DNA from: Gigaspora margarita
Taxonomy: Eukaryota; Glomeromycota; Glomeromycetes; Diversisporales; Gigasporaceae
Assembly: GCA_009809945.1 (NCBI GenBank)
Contig: WTPW01000449.1
Location: 170,724-234,723, forward strand
Length of the DNA: 64,000 bases
Reading direction: 5' to 3'
The notes under the pieces were generated by a model that was given only the letters and a program-made list of their open reading frames with translations, was not told the origin of the DNA and searched no databases. The translations under genes were made by a program, and so were the position numbers. The number at the start of each line of letters is the position of its first letter. The first letter of the stretch is position 1. Of the stretch, positions 12,110 to 24,675 are shown one piece after another.

Positions 12110-12839
12110 ATAAATTAGTTTTTCATATCAATTATTGCTACACAGTTATATTAAGCATAAACCTAAACTATAAGATATTTTTATGCCAAAATACAATAGT
12201 AGAATTGATTTCACAGGATATGAATATTGTTAACAATTATTCATATTTGCTACTCAAGAAAATGAATTTCTCTTATTTATGCTTGAATTTCATCAAAAGT
12301 TCTGAGTCTGACGAATGGTAGGTATTATTCGGGAGTTGATTTGTTGTAATGTTTTTAACATGTCAAGCAGCTCATAATAAAATTTAATTTTTTTGTTTCC
12401 ATTTTTCGAAATTGTGGTCTGTCGCAATCGTTGGCGTAATCTTTGTTCTCATTGTCGCCTTTATCAAGTTAGTGATTACTGTTTATGGAAAGTTATTCAA
12501 ATCATACTCACCTCCTTTGATTATCTGGACCTAATTTGTTCTGGTTGATGGTTCTACGATGTGCAACAACATGCTTAGCATCTTTTTCATCTGTTGACTT
12601 TACGTCAACTCGAATAAAGAAGCGTAAAAACGAAAGAATTGTTCATTATAGATTATCATTTCATCTTCACGATAAAAAATCTGAAAGGTAAAAAATTAAA
12701 ATTAAAAAAATAACGATAACATCGTTAACAAATTCATAAAGAGCATGTAACTTTTTCTAAAATATCAATAAAGATGCATAGTCTTCTATTAGGGCACAAG
12801 GAGTTTTTTTTACAACATCGCAATAGTTTATTGGCATCA
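12110..12839. other. AT-rich spacer
   Basis: Only short frames occur here (an 85-codon frame at 12064-12321 has no recognisable feature). No repeat structure was noticed. Confidence 0.35.
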
Positions 12840-12912
12840 ATAGCAAGAGCAAGAGCAAGAGCACCAGCAAGAGCATATGCAAAAGCACATGCAAAAGCAA
12901 GAGCAAGAGAAG
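12840..12912. repeat. GCAAGA hexanucleotide microsatellite
   Basis: About twelve imperfect units of AGCAAG/GCAAGA/GCAAAA run through the interval. They create low-complexity Ala-Arg or Ala-Leu frames on the two strands, which explains the apparent small ORFs here. Confidence 0.85.
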
Positions 12913-13634
12913 ATATATATACAACACTCTTAATATTGCAACACATCAAATATCCTTTTTTAGGCAGTTTTTCGCTATATAAAGATGTAAATATATTATC
13001 TAATCAAAGTGGCAATCACTAGGATAGAATGTCCGTGTATTACAAAATTAAGATGGTCGCATAAGGGTGTTAATATTAGTTTAATTCTTAGTAGAAGCTG
13101 TTTAATTTTTTATAGGCTACAAATCCTACATAGTTTCAAATCCACAAAACAAGTTGGACCACTCGGTGTTTTTCTTGTTCCTTTGGCTTTCGAAAAAATT
13201 TCTACAAAGTAGGTGATTCAGCTTACCCCCTTCAAAAAATCAGTATTGTTTACTCTTCCAAATTGGGAATGCGGCTACTATATTGGATCATTACCTCAGC
13301 GAACCACAGACCTGTTGAGGTAAACAAGAAATATCACGTGTAGAACTTACGGACCGGTCAAGATCTAATAGAACGTTACATATTTCAGAGAAAAAATTGA
13401 AATTTTGCTTTATTTTTAGTTTTAGCCATAGTGCATTAGTTTTAATTTTGTTTTCCCTAAAGGGTTTTTCTTTTATATACATATAATACTCAACACTTTT
13501 GTATAGTATTATATAATTTTTAACTTTAGCCTCTTATAGGCGAAATTCTTTTGTTAGACCTTCTCTTTTACCTTTTTCTTCTTTCTTTCTTTTTTTTTAT
13601 TTTGTTGTATTTGGTATCTCATTTAGGTAGTAGC

Positions 13635-13878
13635 ACTGGTCAAAATAAACATATCGTACACATATCCTATACATATCGGGTACCCGATATGTGTAGGATA
13701 TATGTAGGATATGTGTAGTATATGTGTAGGATATGTGAGGATATGTATAATCGGGTACCCGATATGTGTAGATACATCAACTCTACACATATCCTACACA
13801 TATTATACACATATCGTATACATATCGGGTACCCGATATATATAGTATATGTGTACGATATGTTTATTTTTGACTAGT
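13635..13878. mobile_element. Palindrome-rich MITE, 244 bp
   Basis: The ends are ACTGGTCAAAATAAACATAT and, inverted, ACTAGTCAAAAATAAACATA, and both continue CGTACACATAT. Inside are three copies of the palindrome TCGGGTACCCGATAT (near 13675, 13752 and 13826), separated by TATGTGTAGGATATG-type repeats. Flanking octamers GTAGTAGC (13627-13634) and GTAGTAGT (13879-13886) form a target duplication with one C/T difference. Confidence 0.75.
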
Positions 13879-14149
13879 GTAGTAGTTTTTCCCCACTTAG
13901 TATATTTTTTATTTGTTTTTCTTTTCTTGTTTCAATATTATTTTTTTCTAGTAGAATTCTTCTACCCAAGAAGCTAGGAGAAGAAGGTTTAAAAGTTGGC
14001 AGTCTGACAAAGTTCCTGGCTTAAGTCAGTGTAACAGGTTGCATTTGTTCTTGTTTACTAAGAAGGAATGATGTCAGACTTATCAGTAGTTTAGTAATAT
14101 ACCATATATTTGTAGTTCATGCATGTATTGAACAAAATAAAGTACTGGC

Positions 14150-14880
14150 GAGACTGTCTAAGTTGGAAAAAAAAGTTATTAATATTTTGGGTGCTTTTAG
14201 GCATCCCTCACGAAAGATATATCTCCCGCAGGAAGATATATCTCCTAACCAATCAAACCCCATGAATATCATATGATATACATTCTGAAGTACTGGCATA
14301 TTTGTACTACTTGGACCTTTATTTCACTGATCAACTTCAGACAAAAATTTGTTTGCCTGATCAAATTTGATCGTATACACAATAAAGTGAATAATGTATA
14401 ACAAATAATAAATTAAAAAAAAAATGAAGTGTAACAAATCACGAAATTGCATCAAATTTATTTTAAAAAACATAATAGAAGTGTAACAAATGACGACTGA
14501 ATTTATTAATAAAAAAAAAAATATATACAGTATAACGAAACACTCTACTGCAAACCCAAGAATGAACAACAAACAGCACACAACAAAATATCAACAGCAC
14601 AATGAGGTCATACTAAAATAGCAACTCTAATAACTCTAGTAATGACGGCTCCAATGGCAAAATCACACCTAAAAGAAGAAAAGCATTAGTAAAAAAAAAC
14701 AAAAACAAATTAACCAAAACGAAAATGTACTCAAAAACGGTGACTTTAATAGTTTCAGTAATACTGCCCAATGATAAATTGCACCTGAAAGAAGAAAAGG
14801 TTAGTACTAAATATATTTATAAAAAAAACAATGCCCCCAAAATGAAAAACTTACCCAAAAACGGTGATTTTAATACAGTC
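14150..14880. repeat. Exon-like cassette repeat, copy 1
   Basis: From about 14600 to 14880, units share CCAATGGCAAAATCACACCT and AAAAGAAGAAAAGCATTAGT with the cassettes at 42880-43540. Nearby, AGATATATCTCCCGCAGG (about 14215-14255) matches, in inverted order, the AGATATATCTC block at 43610-43650. The two regions are thus inverted copies of one composite repeat. Confidence 0.55.
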
Positions 14881-14889
14881 TGGGATTTT

Positions 14890-15541
14890 TCTAAATTTGG
14901 GTTGATATACAAAATTATTCTAGAACTTAGAAATTTGTTGATGATCTATAAAATAAATTTTAATTGGCTATTTTTTTACTATTTTTACAAAATTTTGATC
15001 TAAATTCGCATGATTTTTTTTTCAAAAGAATTTTTTAAATTATCAAAGCGGGTATTTCAAGTTCTTGAAATTTAGAATCCACAAAAATTATAGTAGAATC
15101 CACATGCACATTTAAGTTGTGTATACTTAAAAAATGAATATCTAATTATCTTTTTAAGATAGTTTTAGATTTAAATTTTACTGTTTTTAACATATTTTGT
15201 TTGTGTCAATATTGTAATCTAGTGTATTAATTATTAAAGCATGGCCCTAGAGTTTTTAATAGCTAATTTTAGTAATATGAAAGAAAGTGGACATAATGCA
15301 AATTATATTAATATTGCAGTATTTAATCAATATATATTACCTATAGGCTGCCAGTAAAGTTCAAAAAGCAGAAGTCCTAAGAAATAAAAGATGTATAAGA
15401 AGGAATAGTCAAGCTAAACTAAATAGAAATCATAGATTGAAGAAAACTTATTAATCAATTTAGCCCTTTAAATTCGGAATCTAGAAGTAAAGAATTTAAT
15501 TAAAGAAAATGAACCAAGATTAGAACTTCTAGTGAAAATGG
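14890..15541. other. AT-rich spacer
   Basis: Nothing recognisable beyond low-complexity AT-rich sequence. Confidence 0.35.
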
Positions 15542-16010
15542 TGTTGTAATGTAGAAGAGACTTGGCTAACGTGAGGTCAAATTAGCTCAGGGTTACAAGC
15601 ATAGGTTATGTAGAATTAGAGAATTTGAAATAAATGATAATGGGTAATTAAAGAATGTATTTTAGTTAGTATTCAATTCATAAGGACATTATTTCACAAT
15701 TTAGATTTATTAATTTTTTAAGTTTTTGCTTTAACTTTCAATTTCTATTAATACATTATGAATTCTTCTTTTATTAGTTTGGGTAATATTTTAGTCGGGC
15801 ATGGTTTGAAACCAAGGTCTGCGATCTCAAACCAAGATCAATAATTCTAAACCAAGATCTATAGTCTCAGATCACAATCTGTGGTTCCAAACCCAGATCC
15901 TCTATATATAAATAAGCTAAGTTATTTCAAATTTTTTTTCTTTTTTTTTGCTGGTACTCAAATTGAAGGCTAGTAATAGCAAGCTGAGCTCTTTTTTCAA
16001 TACCATTAGG

Positions 16011-16290
16011 CAGTATTGTACATTTTGGCTGTCCACAGCCTTTTTTGGCTTGTTCACATCCAAAATTGTCCAAACGTCCAAGATTGTCCAAAGCTTGTCT
16101 AGGCTTTAATAATTAATAAATCTATCTAAAAAATATATAACTATATATTTTTTTAGATGCTGATCACATTCCAGTTAAAATTAAAATAGGTAATCATAAT
16201 AAAATTTTAAGTAATTTTACTTTATTTAATTGTCCAAAATTGTCCAAAATTGTCCAAATCATTGTCCAAAGCTGTCCCATGACAACACTG
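16011..16290 (-). mobile_element. hAT-type MITE, 280 bp, copy 1
   Basis: The element starts CAGTATTGTAC and ends ACAACACTG. It is flanked by a perfect 8-bp target duplication, CCATTAGG, at 16003-16010 and 16291-16298. The interior carries repeated TTGTCCAAA motifs near both ends and the core CTATCTAAAAAATATATAAC. An element of exactly the same length lies inverted at 48279-48558. Confidence 0.9.
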
Positions 16291-16868
16291 CCATTAGGCA
16301 TGCTTCAATGAGAGATTTTTGCTACAATGAAGATATGGAAATAAACATTTATCTACACAATCGGCACCAAAATGTTGTAACGTAGGAGAGACTTGGCTTA
16401 TGTGAGATCAAATTAGAATTAAGGAATATATTTAGTTAGTATTCGATTTATAAGGACGTTATTTATTAATACATTATGAATTCTTCTTTTATTAGTTTGG
16501 GTAATATTTTAGTCAGACATGGTTTGAAACCTAGGTCTGCGATCTCAAACCAAGATCAATGATCCTAAACCAAGATCTATAGTCTTAGATCATGATCTGT
16601 GGTTTCAAACCCAGATTCCTTATATATAAATGAGCTAAGTTATTTTAAAATATTTTTTTCTTCCTTTCTGCTAGTACTCAAATCGAAGGCTAGTAATAGC
16701 AAACTGGGCCTCTTTTAACACCATCAGGCATGCTTCAATGAGGGATTTTTGCTATGATAAAGACATGAAAATAAATATTTATCCACACAATCGGTACTAA
16801 AATATTGTAACATGGGAGAGACTTGGCTAACGTGAGGTCAAATTAGCTTAGAGTTACAAGCATAGATT

Positions 16869-18871
16869 ATCATCATGAAATATTTTAAGTAGCTATATAT
16901 CAATATATAACACATAATTGTTTTATATCGATTAAAATTAAACATTATATATCAATTAACTTGTTATAAATCGATATATATCTATAATCAATAAATATCG
17001 TAATTAAAATATAAATCATTATACATTTGCTAATTGATGGTTATCGTATTCATTATGCCGCGAAGCACCACCTATCATATTTTGTTTTTTATTTTTTAAA
17101 TTACAGTAGTAGTTTTGAAATAGTTCGAAACATTTCAAAAATATTTTAGAACTGTGAAACCAAGTGATCTGTAACCTGCATCATACCAAGCGCACATTGG
17201 ACTATATTTGTGAAACTTTTAAAATTTTGTATGATGTATCGATAAAATTTTGTATTACATGATCAGATTAGATCTTTTGTTTATAAATTAGATCATTTCA
17301 TTTTGTTTTTTTTATTTTCAGTTTGTTTTTTTTGTTTTCGGTTTGTTTTTTTTTTTTTTTTTTNTTTTTTCATTTTATTTGGCACTTTACAAGAAAACCA
17401 GCCTTTTGCAAGAAAATCTACAACTTTTTAGCACTATGCAAGTACACCAATATGACTTCACAAGCGAACTCAAACTTCTGACACTTTGCAAAAACTCTTT
17501 TAAATCTTCAAGAATGCTTCTTTAGAGAAATAATTTAGTTAGGCACAAGTTTTCGCTTATTTATTTTCTCGTTTGATACTTTTTGTTTTTGTTTTTTTTT
17601 TAAAAAATTTTTTTTATTAATTTTTTTATTCCAGTACTTTGTAAGAACACGCTTCTTTAGAGAATAATTTAGTTAGGTGCAAGTATTCGCAAGTATTCGC
17701 AAGTTAACCTAGCACTTTACAAAACACAACTAGGTTTCAACAATTTCTGAATTTGAACTCTTACTTTAGAAAAATAGAGATTTGGGGCTTCGTTTATTTT
17801 TTTTTATTAAGTTTGCTTGCATATTTTGTTTTTTAGTTGTTTTTTTTTTTTTACTTATTTTTTTACTTTTATTTTATTTTATTTATTCCTGACTTTCTTC
17901 AGAACTTTGCAAGAAACAAACTGACTTTCTGGCACTTTACAAGAACACCAACTCTAACTTCTCTGCCACTTTGCAAGAACCTACTAGATTCTCTAACAAT
18001 TTCAAAAACTCCTACGCTTCTGAAAAATAGTTTTTTTTTACTTCTCTACTATCTTTAGGAAGTAGCGAATATGAGCGAAGAGAAATAATAGCTAACTGAG
18101 GGTGAGAAAAATAAGTGTATCTGGTATTATGTAATGAAGTGCGAAAGTAGTTTAAATTATTACTATTTTCGTTTTCATTTTTTTTTGTTATTTTTTTACT
18201 TCTCTACACTTTTTAGAATGTAGCGAATATAAGCGAATATAAGCGAATATAAGTCTGTAGAGCTAGTATTATGCGACAAAGAGCGAAAGTAGTTTACAAT
18301 ATTACTATTTTTTTCATTTTTTTTGTTATTTTTTTACTTCTTTACTATTTTTAGAAAGTAGCGAATATAAGCGAATATAATAGTTAAAACAAAGAAGAGA
18401 AATAATTGCTAACTGCAGGGTAAGGAAAATAAGTATATAGAGCTAATATTATGCGACGAAGTGCGAAAGTAGTTTGAAATATTTCTATTTTTGTTTTCAT
18501 TTTTTTTCAGTTTCAGTTTTATTTTTTTTGTTGTAAAGAATGTATAATAATATATAATAAATAAAATATATTTAATTTAAAATATAATGTATAATAATAA
18601 TAATAAATAAATAAAATATAAAATTTTATATTAAAATGCAAAACTTTGTAAAAATATGCGAAAACCTGTAAAACGTTTAAAAATAAGTATAAAGTATAAT
18701 AGTATTAATTGAATTGTTATTTGTGATTTTAATCTGATTACTATCGATTATTACCAATTATTATCGATTACTAACTTAATCACTAGTCCTCGTTAGGAGG
18801 GATTTTAATCGATTACTAGCCAATAACTAATAAAAATCGATAGTAATCCCCGTACAAATTTTGGTGATGAT
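16869..18871 (+). mobile_element. Element X, copy 2 (about 2.0 kb)
   Basis: The ends are ATCATCATGAAAT and, inverted, ATCATCACCAAAA, so the terminal inverted repeat is only about 7 bp before divergence. The first 530 bp match copy 1 in inverted orientation. The middle is T-rich with repeated CTTTGCAAGAA motifs and AGCGAATATA tandem runs (18225-18260 and 18360-18380). The last 170 bp carry TATCGATTA and ATCGATTACT motifs. The copy interrupts one unit of the 15.5-20 kb array. No coding region or clear target duplication was found. Confidence 0.6.
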
Positions 18872-20552
18872 GTGGAATAGATGTTCATTAGGAGATTCAG
18901 AATAAAGTTAGTAGGTTATTAAGGAATGTATTTTAGTTAATATTTGATTCATAAGAATGTTATTTATTAATTCATTATGACTCAGGCTAAATTCTTCTTC
19001 TTTCTTTATTAGTTTGGGTATTCCATTTATACATTTTAGTCAGCCATGGTTTGAAACCAAAATCTGTGATCTTAAACCAAGATTGTCCTGGACCAAGATC
19101 TATGGTCTTTTATCACAATTTATGGTTCCAAACCCAGATCTCTAACAATACAGAAATGAGCTAAGTAACTTCGATTTTTTTTTTTTGCACATAAATTTTC
19201 CCACTGGTGCTCAAATCATTTCACAATCTTCACTTAATTTATAATTACCTCCTTAATTACAGTGTTCTTGGGTTTAATAACTAGCATCATCATGGGCTTT
19301 ATCACTGGCTTGGCAATGACTGGCTGCATTAGTTTAGAAACAATTTTCTATATCTTTGGCACTAGTAAAATTAGTTAATGAGCCTATTCTAGTGCCAATT
19401 TCAGTGCTGCCACTAGTTTGTTTGTTTGGCTGAACAATGTTTATTCTATTTGGTTTTTTCTTTACCATAAATTATGATTTTCCTCCTTGGTTAATTATTT
19501 TGTTTATTTCATAGAGGCTATTAGGGTATCGAGGATAATAGCATGCTGGGCCTCTTTTTTAACCATTAGTTGTGCTTCAACGAGGGATTTTTGCTACAAT
19601 AAAGACATGGAAATAAGCATTCATCTATAAAATTAGCACCAAAATTTTGTAATGTGAGAGAGATTTGGCTAACATGAGATCGAATTAGCTTAGGGTTACA
19701 AGCATAAGTTATACCAGAATAGATGTATTTAGGAAATTTGGAATAAATGATAGTGGGTTTTTAAGGAATGTATTTTAGTTATTATTCGATTCATAAGGAT
19801 GTTATTTATTAAATCATTATAACTCATGCCAAATTCTTTTTCTTTCTTTATTAGTTTGGGTATTATATTTATTTTAGTTGGCCATGGTTTTAAACCAAGT
19901 TCTGTAGTCTCAAACCAATATCAGTGATCCTAAACCAAGATCTATGGTCTCAGATTATGATCTGTGGTTCTAAACCCAGATCTCCTATACATATCTACTT
20001 TAGAATTTACAACAATGGTCAGTTTAGGGCCTAACCCAACAATGTAGGTAGTACTTAAATTATCCTCTAATTAGAGATCAACAAAATAATGCTAGATAAG
20101 TAATTTTTATTATAATCACTAGCATTAGAAAACAATTCTTACTGTATTTACTACTACAATATATTTGATTTATCTTTATTAATAAATATATAGTTCAAAA
20201 ATTGAGATTGAACTCTTTCTACTGATCCTTTTTACAAAAACTGAATAAACAAACAAACATAGACTAGAATAGTTTTAGCACTAGCAAACACACAAAATAC
20301 TACTACTCAAAAAAGAAGCTCTTTAAAAAAGACCATAACCTTCATAGAGCACCAAGGAAAAAGAAGAGTCCTTTCACCGAGTAGATAATAAAAAATATTT
20401 TTCAGAAAAATTTTTACAAGAACTTTTGGGGAAATTAGCTTGACCCTGAACTGCAGATCACCAAACTAAGACGCATATACAACAAAACACAACAACAAAC
20501 AAACAAACTACGCTTTCAGCAAACAAACAAAACAACAAAACAAACACGTAAA

Positions 20553-22193
20553 ATGCCAAATCTAGAAAAGTTTAGATGTTTCTTCAACTTCAATGACAAT
20601 GAAAGATCAGCACTATATAGTGAAATCAACTCAACTATTCTACAACAAGACAAAAGAATAGCGAAATTCTTAGGCACATCAGATGCCCATCTTATAGCCA
20701 CAATTCGGGAAGTAAATCAGATATATGAATAGGTTCAACATAAAAAAACAAGACAGCAAGATATATCTGAGGAAGAAAAAGACCTAACAGAAAGCGAAAT
20801 AGATTCAAACATGGTACAAACCAACAACAATAAAAGCAAGCCAGTATCTATAGACATGGAAATAACCCCAACTAAAAATTCTGGACCGAATTGCAAGAAC
20901 AGTAATGAACAAACAGAGCCCCAGGACAATAACATGCAAATTGATAACTGAAGTACGGCACAAAAAAGGAATCTTCCAGAACAAGAAGACCTAACTAACT
21001 CAGCGGAAACTATCGCCGAAATTAAGAAAAACATAATGATAGAAAATGAATGCGGCTCTATGGATTATGGAACTAAAGAACAGATGGAAGCTATTTCAGC
21101 TAATATATACAATAAAGAAAAAAGAGAAGACACAAAAAAGAAACACAAAAGACATGAAGATATTTACAACTCAGACTAGGCCCCAAAAGGCAAATTTATT
21201 ACCAAAAACTACCCAAAAGGAATTACAGGGAACTATAATTATAGGCCTAAAAACAACTCTATTACACAAACCTATACAAATGGAACACAATACTACTTTA
21301 CTATCTGGGACATTCCAAAAGAGATTAACTGGTATAAAATCAAAAGACACCTGAATTACTTCGGCGATGCATACTTTATAGAAGAGTAACCGAATTTTAC
21401 AACGAGATCAGTGTATATTGAAATTTTAACCAAAATAGAAAAATGAGAGATCTTTTTAAGAGAACACTGGTCAATTATACTTAGTCAAAAGAAAATATAT
21501 ATGGTAACACCAGGTAGATTCGACATTGCCGAACTAGAAAAAAGAAGCAAATACAGAAGTACAATATGCAATATCCTGACAAGAGTTTCAGAAAGTCTCC
21601 TTCTTCGTCAACTTAAAACATACAAAGCTCAAGCTGTACAGATTCTAAACAATAGCAACGGCAATAGAGCCAGAAGGGCATACATATACTTCAGCTCTGA
21701 ACAGGATATAAATATGGCCCAAGATACAAATATATATTACTTCGAAACAAAGTTATTCTGGCAAAATAATTCAGAGAGGTTGGGAAAGAAAATTTATACT
21801 AGTCAGGAGCAATACCTATATGAGAAGGAAATTTTAGATAACAACAAAAGAAAACTTACACAAAGTGAGAAAGAATATCTCAAAAGACAAAGGCCAAATA
21901 CAACACCTAATCAACTAAATAGAAACAGCAAAGTGAATGACACAAATTCTAACAGCAACAAAAAGAATCAGATATCTATATATAGAGAACCCCTCAAAAA
22001 GTTAGAGAATGCTAACAATATCAAACAAGATCCCTCCATTAATAAAGTTGCTACAGGATCAAACAGAGAAGAATTAGGCAAAAGAAAAGGAAAACAAGTA
22101 GATATAGAAAGAGAAGATGAAATCGAGAAAATCTTGGCAGAAATGAAAGAGAAATTTAGAACTATAGAGCACATTTTATCGATGCGCTCCTAA
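20553..22193 (+). pseudogene. LINE ORF1 protein, broken by five stops
   Basis: From the ATG at 20553 a single frame of 547 codons runs to a stop at 22193, interrupted only by TAG at 20730, TGA at 20949, TAG at 21177, TAA at 21387 and TGA at 21444, with no frameshift. The protein is rich in Lys, Asn, Gln and Glu. An N-terminal acidic and polar section is followed by a better conserved middle (YYFTIWDIPKEINWYKIKRH, possibly an RNA-recognition-like fold) and a basic C-terminal tail (EELGKRKGKQVDIE). ORF1 proteins normally bind element RNA and nucleic acids. The role here is inferred from position upstream of the endonuclease/RT frame. Confidence 0.7.
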
Positions 22194-23401
22194 AAGTTGC
22201 CCAGTTGAATCACAGATAAAAGGGTTGAAAGACACCCTATTGGCAAAAACAGAGCAGACGGTCTAAACACCCTTTGATTAGATGGTTACAAAGAGTAGGC
22301 TACGCAGAGCATACGCAACTATTAACCCACAGATTTTTAAACCAACCTGGACCAATCACAAATTCTGCTCAAAATTGACCATATATGGTTGGACTCTGAA
22401 ATTAAAGGCCTGGTGATAGATAGTGACATAGAACACATGGACCTTGTCACAGGGAGCGATCATAACCTAATATGGACTAAACTACTGCTAAGCCCTATAT
22501 TTCACACAAACTCAATTGCAAAGCAAAGGAAAAAATACTCGGGCCATCACAAAATATACCAGTATGATAAAATGACTAATGAAGATTGGGAAAACTTCAC
22601 TTCACTCCTAGAGAAATACATTGAAGAATTCCAGAAAAAAGAATTAAAGAAAAGAAGAGATCCCTGTAAAAGTTCAAAAGTAAATTGGATAAACGAAATA
22701 TGGGAAAAGCTAGCAGAACTGATATGCCAAGCCGCAAATAAGTCAATTCCACACAAAAAAATTAAAAACACCAGTGAAGAGAAACAAAAACAAATTATTT
22801 GGAACCCAAGATACAAATGGATTAAGCAGCTAAGGCATATAGGATGTAGAGGACGAGCAAACTTGAATACAACAATTGGAGATGTAGATCAACTCTTGGT
22901 AAACACCCAAATCGGTCTAATAAATTCAAATAACGACACAGAAATTCAAAAAATCAGAGACAAGTAGACAGCACAATGGTTAAAAAATCCCAAGGGATGG
23001 ATTAAAATAATAGAGAAGAAAATAATCTATGAACAAAAAACGGAACAGGAAAAAAGGATAAGAGAAAACATTGAAAGAAGGTTTGGAATGATAGAACAGG
23101 AGGATAAGAGAATGCTTAACAGTATACTAGAACGACCATGGAACAAAATAGAGATAGAAAGAATTCTTATTACACCAGATCACGAATCAGGAAAAAAAGA
23201 GCTAGTGTATGAACTGGCTGAAGTTAAAAAAGTAGTCGATAAATACTTCATGAAGCAGTTTAAGGAGAGCCCCACAAATCCAGAAGAAGGAAAAAAAGAA
23301 TGGAGTGAGAAATATGCCCCAAAAGAATATATTCAACAAGATTGGTATAATAGTACAATGGCAAATTTTATATATAGATAAATATCGATTACTAACCGAT
23401 A

Positions 23402-23576
23402 AGATATATATCGATGATCAACACCCCTGCCGATTATTATCGATAGTGATAGTAATCGATATATATCTGGTTAATCGATATATATCTACTAGATATATAT
23501 CGATTAACAGATATATATCGATAATCAACACCCCTGCCGATTATTATCAATAGTGATAGTAATCGATATATATCTA
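23402..23576 (+). repeat. Direct repeat near the end of element X copy 3
   Basis: A block of about 65 bp occurs twice (near 23404-23467 and 23512-23576). Each contains GATATATATCGAT, then AACACCCCTGCCGATTATTA and GATAGTAATCGATATATATC. Repeated subterminal motifs of this kind commonly serve as transposase-binding arrays. Confidence 0.7.
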
Positions 23577-23696
23577 ATATGATATCAATTAATAAATTAT
23601 TATATTTACATAATCATGCTCGCAAGGTTTCGCAATTTATTATAAATTTATTTTTTTTATTTATTATTATGATATATTATATTTTAAATTAAATAA

Positions 23697-23742
23697 GGGA
23701 ATTGATATTTCCACACCCTGTTTTTGATATTTCCACACCCCC
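23697..23742 (+). repeat. MULE left terminal inverted repeat with doubled motif
   Basis: Within the 46 bp the 17-mer TTGATATTTCCACACCC occurs twice, 22 bp apart from start to start. It is a likely tandem binding site for the transposase. Confidence 0.9.
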
Positions 23743-24675
23743 TGTAAAAGTGTGTAAATTTGATTGGCTAAATACTATATACAATTATGCGCATGATCTA
23801 ATGCAGGTTCATGTAACATCAGCTTGTAGATCAATACAATACGGTACATATTGCACAAAGTAACTTTAATAGTTATATTTGAGAAATAGAAGTTCGATAT
23901 TTCAGTCACATGACTTTTAGCATTTTACTCCTATCCTATATTCACCCCAAAGTGCAGAAATCTTTCTCGGTCCCAAGAGAATAGAGTTTTTTACGTATTT
24001 GTCGCAATAGTTTTTGATAAAAAAATTAAAATGTGCGAGGAAACTTTTTTGTTAGAGTCAGACAGATTATTTGCTAGTCTAAATCTTGCTATAAATCCGA
24101 TTTTAGCAAAGCGAACGTTTGTTTTGAATTTCTTTACGCTACACCTGATTCTGATTTATAATTGGATAATTTCTGTCAGAAGCTCATGTGATCAAAAAAT
24201 CGATGCTACGCCCTGGTGTAAGCGATCATGCTGATCACATGTATAGCATATCCCAAATATCAACAATTCATAGTTCACTGCTAGATCAAAATTGAGCTAT
24301 AATATTGGGTTAAAATGGTTAAAGTTATACCCAATTCTGAGAGAAGCTTTTTGTTTATACAAAAAAGATAGTTTCGTAGTNCAATTTTGAGCTATTAATG
24401 ATTTCTAAATGTTTTCAACGTTTTATGCTTTTCTTTACGTTACTCTAATTTTGAAATTTTATTGAACTTTAAAATCTTTTTATACTAATGTTTAATATAA
24501 CGAAATGATGATCAATATAGGAAATATAATGTAAGATATAAAGTAATTTCAAAGTTAAAAAAGTGAATGTAATACAAATTTGATTGGACTGTAAAATCTT
24601 TTTATACCGATAATTAATATGANGAAATGACGATCAATATAAGAAATATAATGTAAGGTATAAAGTAGTTTTAAA

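Larger units (their letters stand above)
15542..20000. repeat. Tandem array of four ~0.4-0.8 kb units
   Basis: Units begin near 15542, 16373, 16803 and 19645 with a variant of TTGTAACGTAGGAGAGACTTGGC. They contain TTAGTTTGGGTAATATTTTAG and a distinctive run of short near-repeats (AAACCAAGATCTATAGTCTC, ATCACAATCTGTGGTTCCAA, AACCCAGATC). Several units end near GACATGGAAATAA and ACACAATCGGCACCAAAA. The first unit is lengthened by the MITE at 16011-16290 and the third by element X at 16869-18871. I found no LTR pair or coding region, so a satellite-like origin is more likely than an LTR element. Confidence 0.7.

Noticed and set aside
12734..13022. Ala-Arg and Ala-Leu rich frames on both strands
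   Set aside because: They are created by the GCAAGA microsatellite and are open on both strands for that reason only.
15542..20000. Pair of LTRs of a retrotransposon
   Set aside because: Units repeat four times at irregular distances, no gag-pol lies between any two, and no TG...CA ends with a target duplication could be fixed.
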